Assembly (NCBI RefSeq): GCF_932294415.1
Contig: NC_065535.1
Coordinates: 13,300,282 to 13,364,281 of the forward strand
Source of the DNA: Quercus robur
Taxonomy: Eukaryota > Streptophyta > Magnoliopsida > Fagales > Fagaceae
DNA: 64,000 nucleotides
Direction of reading: 5' to 3'
Of the stretch, positions 35,681-46,329 are shown piece by piece. The translations under genes and the position numbers were made by a program. Positions within the stretch are counted from its first letter, which is position 1. Each line of letters opens with the position of its first letter. The notes under the pieces are model-generated. The model was not told where the DNA came from and ran no database searches. It saw nothing but the letters and a program-made list of their open reading frames with translations.

Positions 35681-36010
35681 TTAGAAGCAAAATATGCAAA
35701 AATGGACTGCAAAAATGAAATCTACGCGAAAAACTGGGTAAGGAGCACCTGGACTGCAAAAAGTCAACTCTGGTCAAAAGTCAACGGTCAACCTGGTCAA
35801 AGTCAACATAATGACGTCAGCAGGCTGATAGGGGATGATGAAGCGCTGACGCAAGCAGGTGACGTCATCTAGGGCTGACGTAAGCGGGCGACGTCAGCTA
35901 GGGCTGACGTAAGCAGGGATGACGTCAGAGATGACGTCAGCAAATAAGCCAGTGGCGCGTGCAGCGCGTGAGGCGCGTGGACCAGCTTCGCCGAAGATTC
36001 TGTCGGCGCG

Positions 36011-37097
36011 TGAGAGCACGTGCCCTGTCCGCTGATGCCGTTTCTTCTCCGGTGATGTAGATCGAAGAAGGACGATTCTTATGGTGTCGGTAGCAACAAG
36101 ATCGGAGATACCCTAGTGGCGCGTGAGGCGCGTGGATCAACTTTGCAGAAACTTTGACCGGCGCGTGGCGGCGCGTGGATCGTCAGATGTGGATGTTTCT
36201 AGCGACGGTGTGTAGATCGATTGAATATCTACACGATGATAGGTCTTATGTCCTATTCGGAGGTCAGAGGTGACAAATCCGATGATGGCAGTTGTTTTGG
36301 CGGCGAGGAAGAGCTTCTGGCGGTGGAGATTCAACCCTGAGGACCTCTAACTGCGGCGAAGCAGTTGGGAGATGGCACTGAAAGGGTTTACTGAGCACAG
36401 AAGATGAGGCAGCGGAAAATACCGATAAAATAAGACTGCAAAACACAAGAAAATTAGAGCAGTAGCTCTGATACCATGTTAGAAATACTGAATGATTGTA
36501 TTGTATTTCTCAAGTAATAGAATATACATAAGTGCCTTTATATAGGAGGCAGAGTGAGAGCGCGTGCCCTGTCCGCTGATGCCGTTTCTTCTCCGGTGAT
36601 GTAGATCGGAGAAGGACGATTCTTATGGTGTCGACAGCAACAAGATCGGAGATACCCTGGTGGCGCGTGAGGCGCGTGGATCAACTTTGCAGAAACTTTG
36701 ACCGGCGCGTGGCGGCGCGTGGATCGTCAGATGTGGATGTTTCTGGCGACGGTGTGTAGATCGATTGAATATCTACACGATGATAGGTCTTATGTCCTAT
36801 TCGGAGGTCAGAGGTGACAAATCCGATGATGGCAGTTGTTTTGGCGGCGAGGAAGAGCTTCTGGCGGTGGAGATTCAACCCTGAGGACCTCTAACTGCGG
36901 CGGAGCAGTTGGGAGATGGCACTGAAAGGGTTTACTGAGCACAGAAGATGAGGAGCGGAAAATACCGATAAAACAAGACTGCAAAACACAAGAAAATTAG
37001 AGCAGTAGCTCTGATACCATGTTAGAAATACTGAATGATTGTATTGTATTTCTCAAGTAATAGAATATACATAAGTGCCTTTATATAGGAGGCAGAG
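36011..37097 (-). repeat. tandem duplication of Copia leader plus LTR tip, ~544-bp unit
   Basis: The segment from tgagagc at 36011 to 36554 recurs from 36555 to about 37097 with few differences. Each copy contains the leader, the primer-binding-site sequence (gctctgatacca on plus) and the inner end of an LTR; the inner copy (36477-36554) is only a partial LTR. Confidence 0.88.
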
Positions 37098-37190
37098 TGT
37101 GTAGTACAAGTAAGTGTGCAGTACAAGTAAGTGTGCTATACAAGTAAACAAGGTGGGCCTAAAGCCCCCATATCCTAATACACGCTAACA
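37020..37190 (-). repeat. Copia LTR, 5' end of the element
   Basis: 171 bp. It matches the other LTR except for an extra 17-bp internal duplication (gtacaagtaagtgtgc) and one substitution. The target-site duplication tcgca follows it. Confidence 0.92.
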
Positions 37191-37370
37191 TCGCAATTCT
37201 CCAACTGTTTTACTTGGGATCGTTTGAGCAAAGTATACCGGACTAAACACAAAAACAAATTCATTCATTTTTCATCATTAGAAAGATAAATAAATAAAAG
37301 CACATCAAAGTTATATTTGGATAATAACAGTCAACAGTAGGTCCATCAGCAGTCTCATTCACTGTGGTGC

Positions 37371-37380
37371 CTATAAAAGG
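37371..37380 (+). promoter_or_regulatory. candidate TATA box of the aquaporin gene
   Basis: ctataaaagg is a strong TATA match but lies about 355 bp before the ATG, implying a long leader. The leader contains pyrimidine-rich stretches (ctctctcttgc; tctcactctctcaagttctc). The Copia element ends 180 bp upstream. A closer, weaker TATA cannot be excluded. Confidence 0.35.
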
Positions 37381-37735
37381 ATTAGCACAATCGATTGGGT
37401 TGATCGTCATTATCATTTGATAAAGGATAAAATTCTTAGATGAGATATAAAAAAAAATAAATAAATAAAAAAGTTGATGCTTTATCATCATTGGAGAAGA
37501 GAGAGCGTACGAGGGACACTACAGATTGCCATTAATCACGCTCACAAGACAGAAAAGACCTGAGACTCGAATAAAAGATTCCTTTGTCTTCTCAGCATAA
37601 TTTTCATTATATTCTATAGCATATGCTCTCTCTTGCACGCACATAAATTCATACTCTAGTCTCACTCTCTCAAGTTCTCTCAGTGTCTTTACCAGTAAAA
37701 AAAACGAAGAGAAGTGAAGAAGAACACTAACTAAG

Positions 37736-38993
37736 ATGTCGAAGGAAGTGAGTGAAGAAGCTCAGGCTTCTGAGCCAGTGAGAGACTATGTTGACCCACC
37801 ACCGGCACCACTTTTTGATGCTGAAGAGCTTAGTCTCTGGTCCTTTTATAGGGCAGTTATTGCTGAGTTCGTTGCTACCCTACTCTTTCTCTACATCACT
37901 GTCCTCACAGTTATTGGCTACAAGAAGCAAACTGATCCATGCGAAACAGTTGGTCTTCTCGGCGTTGCTTGGGCTTTTGGGGGCATGATTTTCATCCTTG
38001 TTTACAGCACTGCTGGAATATCAGGTTCATATATATGCTCTTTACTTACTTTGTATCCTTTTTTTTTTTGGGTTAACAATATGTTTAATTCTATTGTTTT
38101 GGATATAGGTGGTCATATTAATCCAGCTGTGACTTTCGGTTTGTTCCTGGCAAGGAAGGTTTCATTAATAAGAGCTATTGCTTACATAGTGGCTCAGCTC
38201 TTGGGAGCAATATGTGGAGTAGGGATAGTGAAAGGCATCGCGAAAGACTACTATGATAATTTTGGAGGTGGTACAAACACTGTTTCACCTACTTACTCCA
38301 AAGGAACCGCTTTAGCAGCTGAGATTATTGGCACGTTTGTACTTGTTTATACAGTCTTCTCCGCCACAGATCCTAAGCGAAATGCTCGCGATTCCCATGT
38401 CCCAGTGAGTAGCTATTAATTGGGAGATGAGAGATTTAAACCTTAAGCAACTCTATTACCAAAACTAGCTAGGAATTGTCAGTTGAGCTACAAGCTCTTG
38501 GCGCTGACTAGTTTCTAATTAAGTCTTTTAAATTTTACAAGTAAATACCTATTGTGCTGGCTAGTGGCTACTACTAAGTACTAACTAACATGTCTATATG
38601 TGGAAATTATAGGTTTTGGCTCCCCTGCCAATTGGGTTTGCGGTATTTTTGGTGCACTTGGCCACTATTCCCATCACAGGCACAGGAATAAACCCAGCTC
38701 GGAGCTTTGGAGCTGCTGTAATATACAATAAACAACCAGTTTGGGATGATCAAGTCAGTTTAATTAATTGTAGCTTAATTTAATTGAGGCTTTAGTGACT
38801 AATTAATTAATTATTTGTATTTGTTTATTGTTTGACTGTTGTTGACTCATGAGGTGGTGATGGTGATTTACAGTGGATTTTCTGGGTTGGACCTTTTCTG
38901 GGAGCACTCGCTGCAGCAATATATCATGAATATATTCTTAGAGCCACAGCTCTCAAAGCTTTGGGATCCTTCTCCACTAACCCCGCAGACTAA
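37736..38993 (+). CDS. PIP2: plasma-membrane aquaporin, PIP2 subgroup
   Basis: Four exons, 37736-38024, 38109-38404, 38613-38753 and 38874-38993, with GT-AG introns, give 281 aa. Both NPA boxes are present, Asn101-Pro-Ala and Asn222-Pro-Ala-Arg225. The aromatic/arginine filter residues Phe51, His210 and Arg225 are those of water-conducting PIPs. Gating residues known from spinach SoPIP2;1 sit at identical numbers: Asp28, Glu31, Ser115 and His193. The short acidic N-terminus (DYVDPPPAP) and the C-terminal serines Ser274 and Ser276 fit PIP2 rather than PIP1. Six membrane segments are predicted. The protein conducts water, and possibly hydrogen peroxide, across the plasma membrane as a tetramer; phosphorylation of the serines normally opens the pore and cytosolic acid acts through His193. 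A Copia element occupies the upstream region. Confidence 0.95.
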
Positions 38994-39406
38994 GCCAACT
39001 CTCCACTTTTCAGTGTGTTCCTCTCATTGTTTTTAGCCTTTTGCTTTTGTCCTCTCATGTGCATACGGTCATCCTCGTATCATTGCTTGATTACTGGTTA
39101 TGATGTCCATATAGTCTCTGTCTGGCTACTATTCCTGCGATGTACTTCCACTACTTAGATATTAGATTATTGTGCATCTTATTTGTATGTATTTAATTCT
39201 CTGTTTTGTCTAACATCGAAGAAATTGGATGAATATGTATTCTTTGTCAAACGTCTGAATTATGTGGCAAGATCATCATATTCTCTTCCAAGTTGTTTAT
39301 TAACACCTAGGTTTTTTTTTTTTTTTTTTTTTTTTTCTAATTTTTTTTTTTTTATACAATTTATCTTTTAGGTATATGTTGTATGACTTGTATCCCAATT
39401 TTCTAC

Positions 39407-39806
39407 GGACAAAGTTTAGTTACAAAATTGATTGTAGTCTAAGACTACAACATTACTTAATATCTTTTTATTGTAGGTGAATTTTGACAAATCCATCATT
39501 GAATGAAATCTTCTTCTTATATTCTCTATACTTGCAAAATTTCTAGAAAATTAGAGATAAATAGTTATGTCATTAATAAATTGTTTAAATTGAAAGTTTT
39601 TGTATTTTAAAATTATGCATAAAATATAAGCTTATAGATCATATGGTAAATAATATCCGATTGACACAAAATTTGACATATGTATTAAGAGCGTAAAAAA
39701 CATGCAATTCAATTGTTAGATTTTTTTTAAATATGTAGTAATATTTATTTTATTGAGTAAGATTGTAGTCTTAGGCTACAACTAATTTTGTAACTAAATT
39801 TTGTCC
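39407..39806. mobile_element. MITE with ~45-bp TIRs and 8-9 bp target-site duplication
   Basis: The ends ggacaaagtttagttacaaa and tttgtaactaaattttgtcc are inverted repeats that extend through 'ttgtagtctaagactacaa'. The flanks share ttttctac (39399-39406 and 39808-39815). Non-coding, 400 bp. The duplication length fits hAT (8) or MULE (9). Confidence 0.75.
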
Positions 39807-40006
39807 TTTTTCTACCCAAGATAATATTTTTTACTACTTGATAACGTGGATGTATGGACATGCGGATTGTCATGTATGGATTAAGGATGCCATGCAAGTG
39901 AAAACTGCTAAATATATTGATATTTTTGCAAATATTTCTTAAGGGGTGGTTAACATCCTATAAATTTTACTATATAAAACTTACATATTAATTTATATTT
40001 TGCAAT

Positions 40007-40778
40007 TGTGGGGGCTAGTTACTCAGGAAGTATTGTTAAAAGCGGTATTAATTGGGCCTATGGCCCTATCCGAGGATGTTGGACCATCCGAGGAGGCCCA
40101 AATAAGGCTATGAGCAGAATAAAGTTAAGAGATGAGTAGAGGTAATGTGAGATGGGTCCAATAAGTGTCCAAGGACAAAAGTATCCTCAGCAACATGTGT
40201 CCGAGATGAATCTGAGTACCTTATCATCACAAACTTACTTCAGGGCTACGTCACAGCTGAGAGTGGGACATTGGACCAGGGATAAGGATAAAAAGGCAGA
40301 CAAATATCTTCAAAGGCTGCGACCTCCGCATTAATTGTCTCTCAACCAACTCTCTGGCCGCATTAATGTGGAAGTGATGCCTGAACAGTGATCAAGCAGC
40401 CTTACAGCTACTATTTGATGGTTTCAGGAAGTGTTGGATGAGACAGGAAGGAATCCCCCTAATTTAGCATACACGAGTGTGGTAAGGATGACAAAAAGAT
40501 TGCAGTATATAACCTGGAAGAATGCACTAAAAGCATGATTGAAACTCTGATACAAAGGACTTCTGGAAGAAAACCATATGAAACAAAATAACATAGTTGG
40601 TTTCGAGGATAAATTCGATAATTTAATCTGTGTCATATCATCTTGAATCGTTAAGTTTAATCGCTTTTCCTCTGGGATAAATCTAGTTCTTCTATCCACG
40701 CTCTACAAATTTATTGTTTGGGTCGTTAACGTTTGAGCCCAATCCGATTTTGGGATCAATACAATTTCAGTCCCTACA
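40007..40778 (-). mobile_element. solo LTR of a Ty3/Gypsy-like family (fossil)
   Basis: On plus it begins tgtgggggct and ends agtccctaca, flanked by the exact 5-bp duplication gcaat (40002-40006, 40779-40783). In reverse orientation the ends read TGTAGGGAC..CCCACA, the same termini as the LTRs at 50583, 51910 and 53240, so it belongs to the same broad family in the opposite orientation. Solo LTRs arise by recombination between two LTRs. Open frames inside have no recognisable product. Confidence 0.8.
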
Positions 40779-41029
40779 GCAATCATATATAAATAATTCA
40801 AATATTCACTTTATTAGGTTGCTGAAGTATGTACATCAATCAAATTCCTTGTCACATTACTTTGTAATTATTTTGTAGAAACTTTAGTAATTTTCATATT
40901 TTTTAAGTTGTGATTTGCTTGAATCCAATGTGAGACTTATGGAATGTATTTTTGTTATATTAATGACCACATTTTTATAAAAGATTAATGGCCTCTAATG
41001 ATGCCTTAAAATCACCAGTGAACTACACG

Positions 41030-41521
41030 ATTATCGCACGCTTGAAATAGCGACCTGCAAGAAGAAAAAAAATGATCTAACAGAGGGCACCGGTGTGGTG
41101 CCTGCCAAATACCCTCCGAAGGTCAAGTTAGAACTATTCTCAACTCTAGAATGCTAGAGAGGGGTAAATTATGCGTACCTTGATTTGTGAGGGTATTGGG
41201 GCTTTTATAGTAGTAGAAGGTTGGCCTCCCTTCCTTGATGTAGAAGTCTTTTCCTTATAGGAATCCTCTTGAGCAATCCAAAACGTGATAGACAAGACAT
41301 TTCCTTGTAGAGAGGGTTTTGCATTAACGCGCGTATCTTTCGGAGTTCTCCTTGCACTAGGATTCCGATTTCCTTTGGGATTCTACCGCAGTTAAGCGTG
41401 CACAACAAGTATTTTAACTTAGGGTTCCTGCTATGCCCTGGGCTTACCCATTCTCGGCCCATTGGCTAAGATCCGTCAAGCCCATCATGGTGAAGGTCCG
41501 TTAACCCAATTTTTACCCCTT
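41030..41521 (-). repeat. probable 3' LTR of the Tat-like fossil
   Basis: The minus strand shows a purine tract 'gaagggggcagc' directly followed by TGAAGGGG near 41521, the expected PPT-LTR junction. The region contains 'cagagggcaccggtgtggtg' and other LTR-like unique sequence. The outer limit is a guess, as no matching second LTR lies in the window. Confidence 0.45.
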
Positions 41522-41581
41522 CAGCTGCCCCCTTCACCCTATGGTCCGTCATGCTTGGATGGACGGACTAATTGGGTGACG

Positions 41582-41715
41582 GTTCAATATTCAATATTCT
41601 TTGGGTTTGACGGTTTAGGGATCTATGACGGTTGAAATTTCTTTGACGGTTGAAGGTTCTTTGACGGTTGAAGGTTCTTTGACGGTTGAGGGTTCTTGGA
41701 GTAGACGGTTTTCCA
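41582..41715. repeat. 18-bp minisatellite (cggttgaaggttctttga)
   Basis: About four to five imperfect copies, each with a gacgg core, next to the purine tract of the Tat-like fossil. Confidence 0.75.
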
Positions 41716-42115
41716 AGAGGACGATAGCAACTGCGATCATTTGTTGACAGATTGTCAAGCATTTATGAGGTGCGACACGTGTCACGTTTTGATTGGATTT
41801 TGTCCTGGATCGAAGCATCGCTTCGTCTTCCATGCATTTCACATATATATATTACACTTCTCCTCCCTCATTTCTCTACTTTTCAGCTAAAACATATTGC
41901 CAGAGCGCCATTGTCAACCTTGTCAGAGAGCTTTCTGTCGAATATCTGTACCCGTCATCTATACAACCGTCGACCTTTAGTTACTCAAATTTGGTAAGTA
42001 TTATTATCATTTTTACAAGTCTTTCATTTGTGCTTTTCATTTTGTTAGACTTTCATACACACCCGTCAACACTGCTAGATCAGTCAGTCTTAGGTTTTGT
42101 CGTCACTTGTAGGCA

Positions 42116-44249
42116 ATGTCTAGTGCGTCAAGTAATCAGTTAGTAGTTCGTGACGAGGCGGATTATGAGGAAGTATACCCGTTTGGTCATAAAGACCAAG
42201 AGAGTCCGGGCGAAGAGAGGAATCCGTTTGCCTCTTCCTCGTCCTCAACAAATGAGGATATGGAGATGGCTGAGCCAGAGGATATTTCTGATGACGGTGA
42301 GGATCAACCATTGAGATCCGTCATTAGTGCTGATGGACTTAGGGAGTTCATCATGCTACCAGAGTAGACGGTGCATAAATTCACATCCGTCATCAAGGAA
42401 AAACACTTCAGCACATTTAGGGCCATTTTTCAAATTCCAGACTACATTACAATCCGTCTACCCTACGTATCAAAGAAATGTTATTATGAGGGGGTAGACG
42501 GTGTCGGAGTGTACGAGCAGATGCTGAAGGCGAGACTTAGGTTTCCTTTAAGTACCCTGCATAGAGAACTTCTAAAGTATTTGGGTCTGTCCGTCACCTA
42601 GATTTCCCCGAACGCCTGGAGGGTCTTCATTGCAATGGAGATTCTCTATGGTGCTATGACAGACGGTGCCAGGAGGCTGATGGTGCGTGAATTTCTTCAT
42701 TGCTACCGTCCAGACAAAATTGACAGGTCAAGGGGAATGTATTGTTTTGCTAGTAGGAGTCCATTGTTGAAGGTCATCTTTGAAACACCCAACTCAAATA
42801 GAGACTGGAAGAGTCATTACTTCTTCTTAGAGGGCGACGAGTGGATGGGTCGTCCAGGGGAAACGGAATATATGCCCGTCGACACGACCTGGGGAGTGTT
42901 AGATCCATCTCATATGCATCCGTCCTAATTTGTAAACTCTTTTATATTCTCTTAGTTATTATTACTTCTCTTTTGGTCGTCCGTTTTTTGCAGGTAGACG
43001 GTGTCCTTAAGTTAGTGTCGAGGAGTTTGGTTTCCTTGAGAAGATTTTTCAAAAGACCAAGTCGAAGGAAAGGACTTGGGTGAAGTTGGTAAATCCCAAC
43101 ATTATCCACTGGTATTGTGACGGTCCCGAACCCACTCTTGAAGCCATCAGATATAACGAAAGAATTCACAGACGTAAGTCCGTCAACCTTTATTTTCCAT
43201 AAATGGCTTCAACTCAGTTTATAACTTTTACCCGTCCTTCTTTGCAGAGATGGACGATGCTAAGAGGAAGGTGCTGATAAAATCACAGGCTGCCAAAAGA
43301 AAGGAGTCCGGTGAGATTCCTAAGGGGACAGCTCCGTCGATAAAAAGAAAGCCTCCGTCCAAATCTGACCGTCCGCTTAAGCAGCAGAAGGTCTCTCTGG
43401 AACCCGTCGTAGGGTTGATGGCTGAGGGTGTGAAGACCGTCACCCCTGTAAAGCATGGGTCAGGCAAAGGTTTAATGAAGGCCCCGTCCACAAGCCAAGA
43501 GAAGCCTCCTCCTCTCCTTCGTGACGACTCCAAGTATGCCCTGGAGAAGCTTTCATCTATCATTTCGTCGGAGGACTATGAGGATTTGGCCAATCACTTG
43601 AAAGAGGCAATGGGGGAGACGGGCCTTTTTGCTGTTGCACAGGTAATTTTTGTCCGTCAATTTTCACCCGTCCACTCCACTTAGTTTTTGTCTAACACCC
43701 TTAACTTGTTTGTTCCAGTCCCTTGTCATGATGAAGGGCCTAATGGATCAGTGTCTTAACCGTGAAGCGGCCCTGGAACGTGTACGAGCAAAGACAGAGC
43801 AGATGGAGGACGAGCTGGGTCAACTCAACAAGTGGAAGTCCACCATGGAGAAGAAATTTGAACTTTCTGAGCAGGTTAGGAAAGAGCTTGAGCAGAAGAC
43901 GGATGAGGAAGGGAAGGCCTTGGAGGTCAAAGAAAAGGAGATCCAAGACTTGAAGGAAAAGCTCCGTCAGGCTAAGAAGGTGGCAATCTATTAATACCGT
44001 GACTCCGATGCTTTATTGACCGAGCTGGGGGACTCATTCCTGCAAGGTTTTAATGACGTCCTCCGTCAAGTTAAGAAAGCCTACCCTAAACTAGATGTGT
44101 CCATGATAGTTGTTGAAGATCAAGGTCAGACGTTTGCTTTGCCCGTCGCCTCAGAGAACACAGACAACCTATTTGCTGAGGAGGCGGCTCAAGGTGACGG
44201 AGAGTCAGCTCTAGCAAAGAATGCCCAAGATGCCGACCCTAAAAAGTAG
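42116..44249 (+). other. antisense additional ORF of the Tat-like fossil (gypsy-type transposase_28-like)
   Basis: Successive open pieces show an acidic serine-rich start (MSSASSNQLVVRDEADYEE), then the block characteristic of the plant 'putative gypsy type transposon' domain (RLPYVSKKCYYEGVDG, FPLSTLHRELLKYLG, NAWRVFIAMEILYG), then a basic linker and a C-terminal coiled coil (about 43720-43980, rich in E, K, L, Q). Intron-like intervals with GT..AG edges separate some pieces. The frame is broken several times. Its function is unknown in the family; here it is part of a retroelement rather than a host gene. Confidence 0.6.
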
Positions 44250-44265
44250 ATGGCCATCCGTCCTA

Positions 44266-44305
<40 letters not shown>

Positions 44306-44739
44306 TTTTTCTTTTTGAGAACAATCTGTCCTTAATTTTGTGTATTAAACAATTACCCTCTGAGGGTTTTATCCGTCAATGTTTTATTTCACAATTTTTA
44401 TGCCTGCTTTATTTATTATTTGAAAGTTGCATAAATATCCGTCCTCTTAAGTAGTTCGGAGAACTGGCCATCTTTATGGACTTGCATGGTTTTTAATTTT
44501 TGGACAAACCGTCCTTGTAGTTTATCCCGTCTTTTGTTGTGGATTTTGAAATTTTCACTTGGTGGGGTGATCCGTGTAGTTGACGGGCTTGTATCCGTTT
44601 TATGTGCCAGTCGTCACCCTCCCGGGACTACCCGTCGTAGTTTGTGGTTTTTTACCCGTCTATTTTTTGGGGTTAGTTTATAAATTTCTCCTATTTATGA
44701 CCCGTCCATTTCGTGGACTTGGCGATTATATCCGCCTTA

Positions 44740-45357
44740 AGGGTGGTCCGTCTACTTTGTGGACTACAAATATTTCCACCCTATGATCCGTCCACTTTGT
44801 GGACTGTAAATATTCTCACTCTACAGGTGATCCATCCACTTTGTGGACTTTGCAAATACTCTCACCCTGTGGGTGATCCGTCCACTTTGTGGACTTTGTA
44901 AATACTTTCACGTTGTGGGTGATCCGTCCACTTTGTGGACTTTGTAAATATTCTCACCCTATGAGTGATCCGTCCACTTTGTGGACTTTGTAAATACTTT
45001 CACGTTGTGGGTGATCCGTCCACTTTGTGGACTTTGTAAATATTCTCACCCTATGAGTGATCCGTCCACTTTGTGGGCTTTGTAAATATTCTCACCATGT
45101 AGGTGATCCGTCCACTTTGTGGACTTTGTAAATATTCTCACCCTTACGGGTGATCCGTCCACATTGTGAACTTTGTAAATATTCTCACCCTATTGGTGAT
45201 CCGTCCACTTCGTGGACATTGTAAATATTCTCACCATGTGGGTGATCCGTCCACTTTGTGGACTGTAAATATTCTCACCCTTATGGGTGATCCGTCCACT
45301 TTGTGGACTTTGTAAATATTCTCACCCTGTGGGTGATCCGTCCACTTTGTGGGCTTT
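44740..45357. repeat. 46-bp minisatellite with palindromic core
   Basis: About 14 units of 'gtgatccgtccactttgtgg..actttgtaaatattctcaccct', 43-46 bp each. Each unit contains the self-complementary gtcca-ctttg-tggac. Units alternate between 'aaatattctcaccct' and 'aaatactttcacgtt' variants in the middle, a sign of higher-order duplication. Confidence 0.9.
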
Positions 45358-45604
45358 GGTAGTCATCTGCACCCACAGTTATCCGTCTCTTTTTTTTTTT
45401 TTTTTGAGAATTTAAGTAGAAAAACACGGTTGTCTGAATAATTCCTCTTTAAAAAGAAAATGCGTTTGTAGGAAAAATACCTGCCCCCTTGGGCTTAAAA
45501 GGCACAAAATATTGTAGCAAAAATTATTAAAGGGAAACTAATAATTGTAGCTAAAATTAAATAAATTGGGAAATTGGGGATAATCGTTGTTTTTCATATG
45601 ATCT

Positions 45605-45955
45605 CTACTGGTAGTATTTTCGTAGATGCTCCGTGTTCCATGGGTGCTGCAGCTTTTGTCCGTCCATCGTCTCGAGGTGGTAGGTGCCCTTCCTTTGCCA
45701 TGACGCGATCCAGTAGGGTCCTTCCCAGTTGGGGCCGAGCTTTCCTTGCGAAGGATCTCTAGCGGCACCCATTACTTTCCGTAGTACAAGATCACCGACC
45801 TGAAAGTCCCTATGCCTCACTTTGGTGTTGTAGTGTTTTGCCATGAGATTCTGATAACGCGCCAACCTCTGCTCTGCTGCTGCTCTGACTTCGTCCACTA
45901 GGTCGAGCTGGAGGCGCATGGCCTCTTCGTTCTTATCTTCGTCGTAGCTCTCCAC
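45605..45955 (-). other. Ty3/Gypsy integrase C-terminal region (fossil)
   Basis: Open for 116 codons, with the typical end of a Tat/Athila-type integrase: a helix with DLVDEVRAAAEQRLARYQ, then RHRDFQVGDLVLRKV, then GKLGPNWEGPYWI and LQHPWNTEHLRKYYQ. It is the pol end of the Tat-like fossil. Confidence 0.85.
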
Positions 45956-46240
45956 CCTTTTATTGTGGGAGCATTTTTTGCTCTAAGGAAACTCATGTAC
46001 TCCTTAGGCAATTTTTGCTTGTCCCACATTGGAAAGATGGCCTTCCCCTTTCTAGCTTATAAGGGATGAGCCAATTAAAAAGAGTACCACTAGTTTGGTA
46101 ATGGTACTCTATCTCCATTGGTCATCCCTTATAAGGTAGAAAGAGGAAGACAATTTTTCCAATGTGGGGCAAGCAAAAATTGCCTAAGGAGTACATGAGT
46201 TTCCTTAGAGCAAAAAATGTTCCCACAATAAAAGGATCCT
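45953..46240. mobile_element. second foldback element, ~288 bp
   Basis: Two arms of about 140 bp (ccttttattgtgggagcatt on the left; aatgttcccacaataaaagg on the right) pair around a short centre near taccactagtttggtaatgg. The arms carry 'cccacattggaaa' and 'cttataagggatga' on one strand and their complements on the other. Similarity between arms is high but lower than in the palindrome at 6242-6509. It abuts the integrase end of the Tat-like fossil. Confidence 0.75.
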
Positions 46241-46329
46241 TTTATTGTAGGTACTCAAGAATTTTTGCCTTTGCCTTTGGTTTTAGCTTTTTTGGCTTGA
46301 TTGTCTTGCCTTGCCTTGGCTTGAATTCT

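Larger units (their letters stand above)
32049..37190 (-). mobile_element. Ty1/Copia LTR retrotransposon (fossil), with target-site duplication
   Basis: Two short LTRs, 32049-32202 and 37020-37190, begin TGTTAG and end CTAACA. They are flanked by the 5-bp duplication tcgca. On the minus strand the 5' LTR is followed by the primer-binding site tggtatcagagc (initiator-Met tRNA type), and the 3' LTR is preceded by a purine tract ending gaggggggt. Order on the minus strand: leader, zinc-knuckle remnant, protease, integrase, reverse transcriptase, RNase H. This order (integrase before reverse transcriptase) defines Copia. The LTRs differ by one substitution and one short duplication, so the insertion is young. 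Most of gag is not recognisable; the element is incomplete with perhaps two or three breaks. The leader plus LTR tip is tandemly duplicated. Confidence 0.93.
41030..45955 (-). mobile_element. Tat-like Ty3/Gypsy element, incomplete (fossil)
   Basis: On the minus strand the order is: integrase C-terminal end (45955-45605), a 46-bp minisatellite, an antisense additional ORF (on plus, 42116-44249), a purine tract near 41530, then an LTR-like region. An antisense ORF between pol and the 3' LTR, and tandem repeats in the 3' untranslated part, are known traits of the Tat/Ogre/Retand lineage. Only one end is present; the rest is missing and the element is clearly broken in several places. The foldback at 45953 abuts the pol end. 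Confidence 0.65.

Noticed and set aside
37261-37491. Minus-strand open frame of 76 codons in the aquaporin upstream region
   Set aside because: AT-rich and hydrophobic by composition, no domain, overlapping the presumed promoter.
40152-40699. Small open frames on both strands at 40152-40334 and 40424-40699
   Set aside because: Both lie inside the solo LTR with its gcaat duplication and have no recognised domain.
44740-45357. Regular spaced repeats resembling a CRISPR array
   Set aside because: Units are directly adjacent with no unique spacers, the context is a plant retroelement and no cas genes are present; it is a minisatellite.
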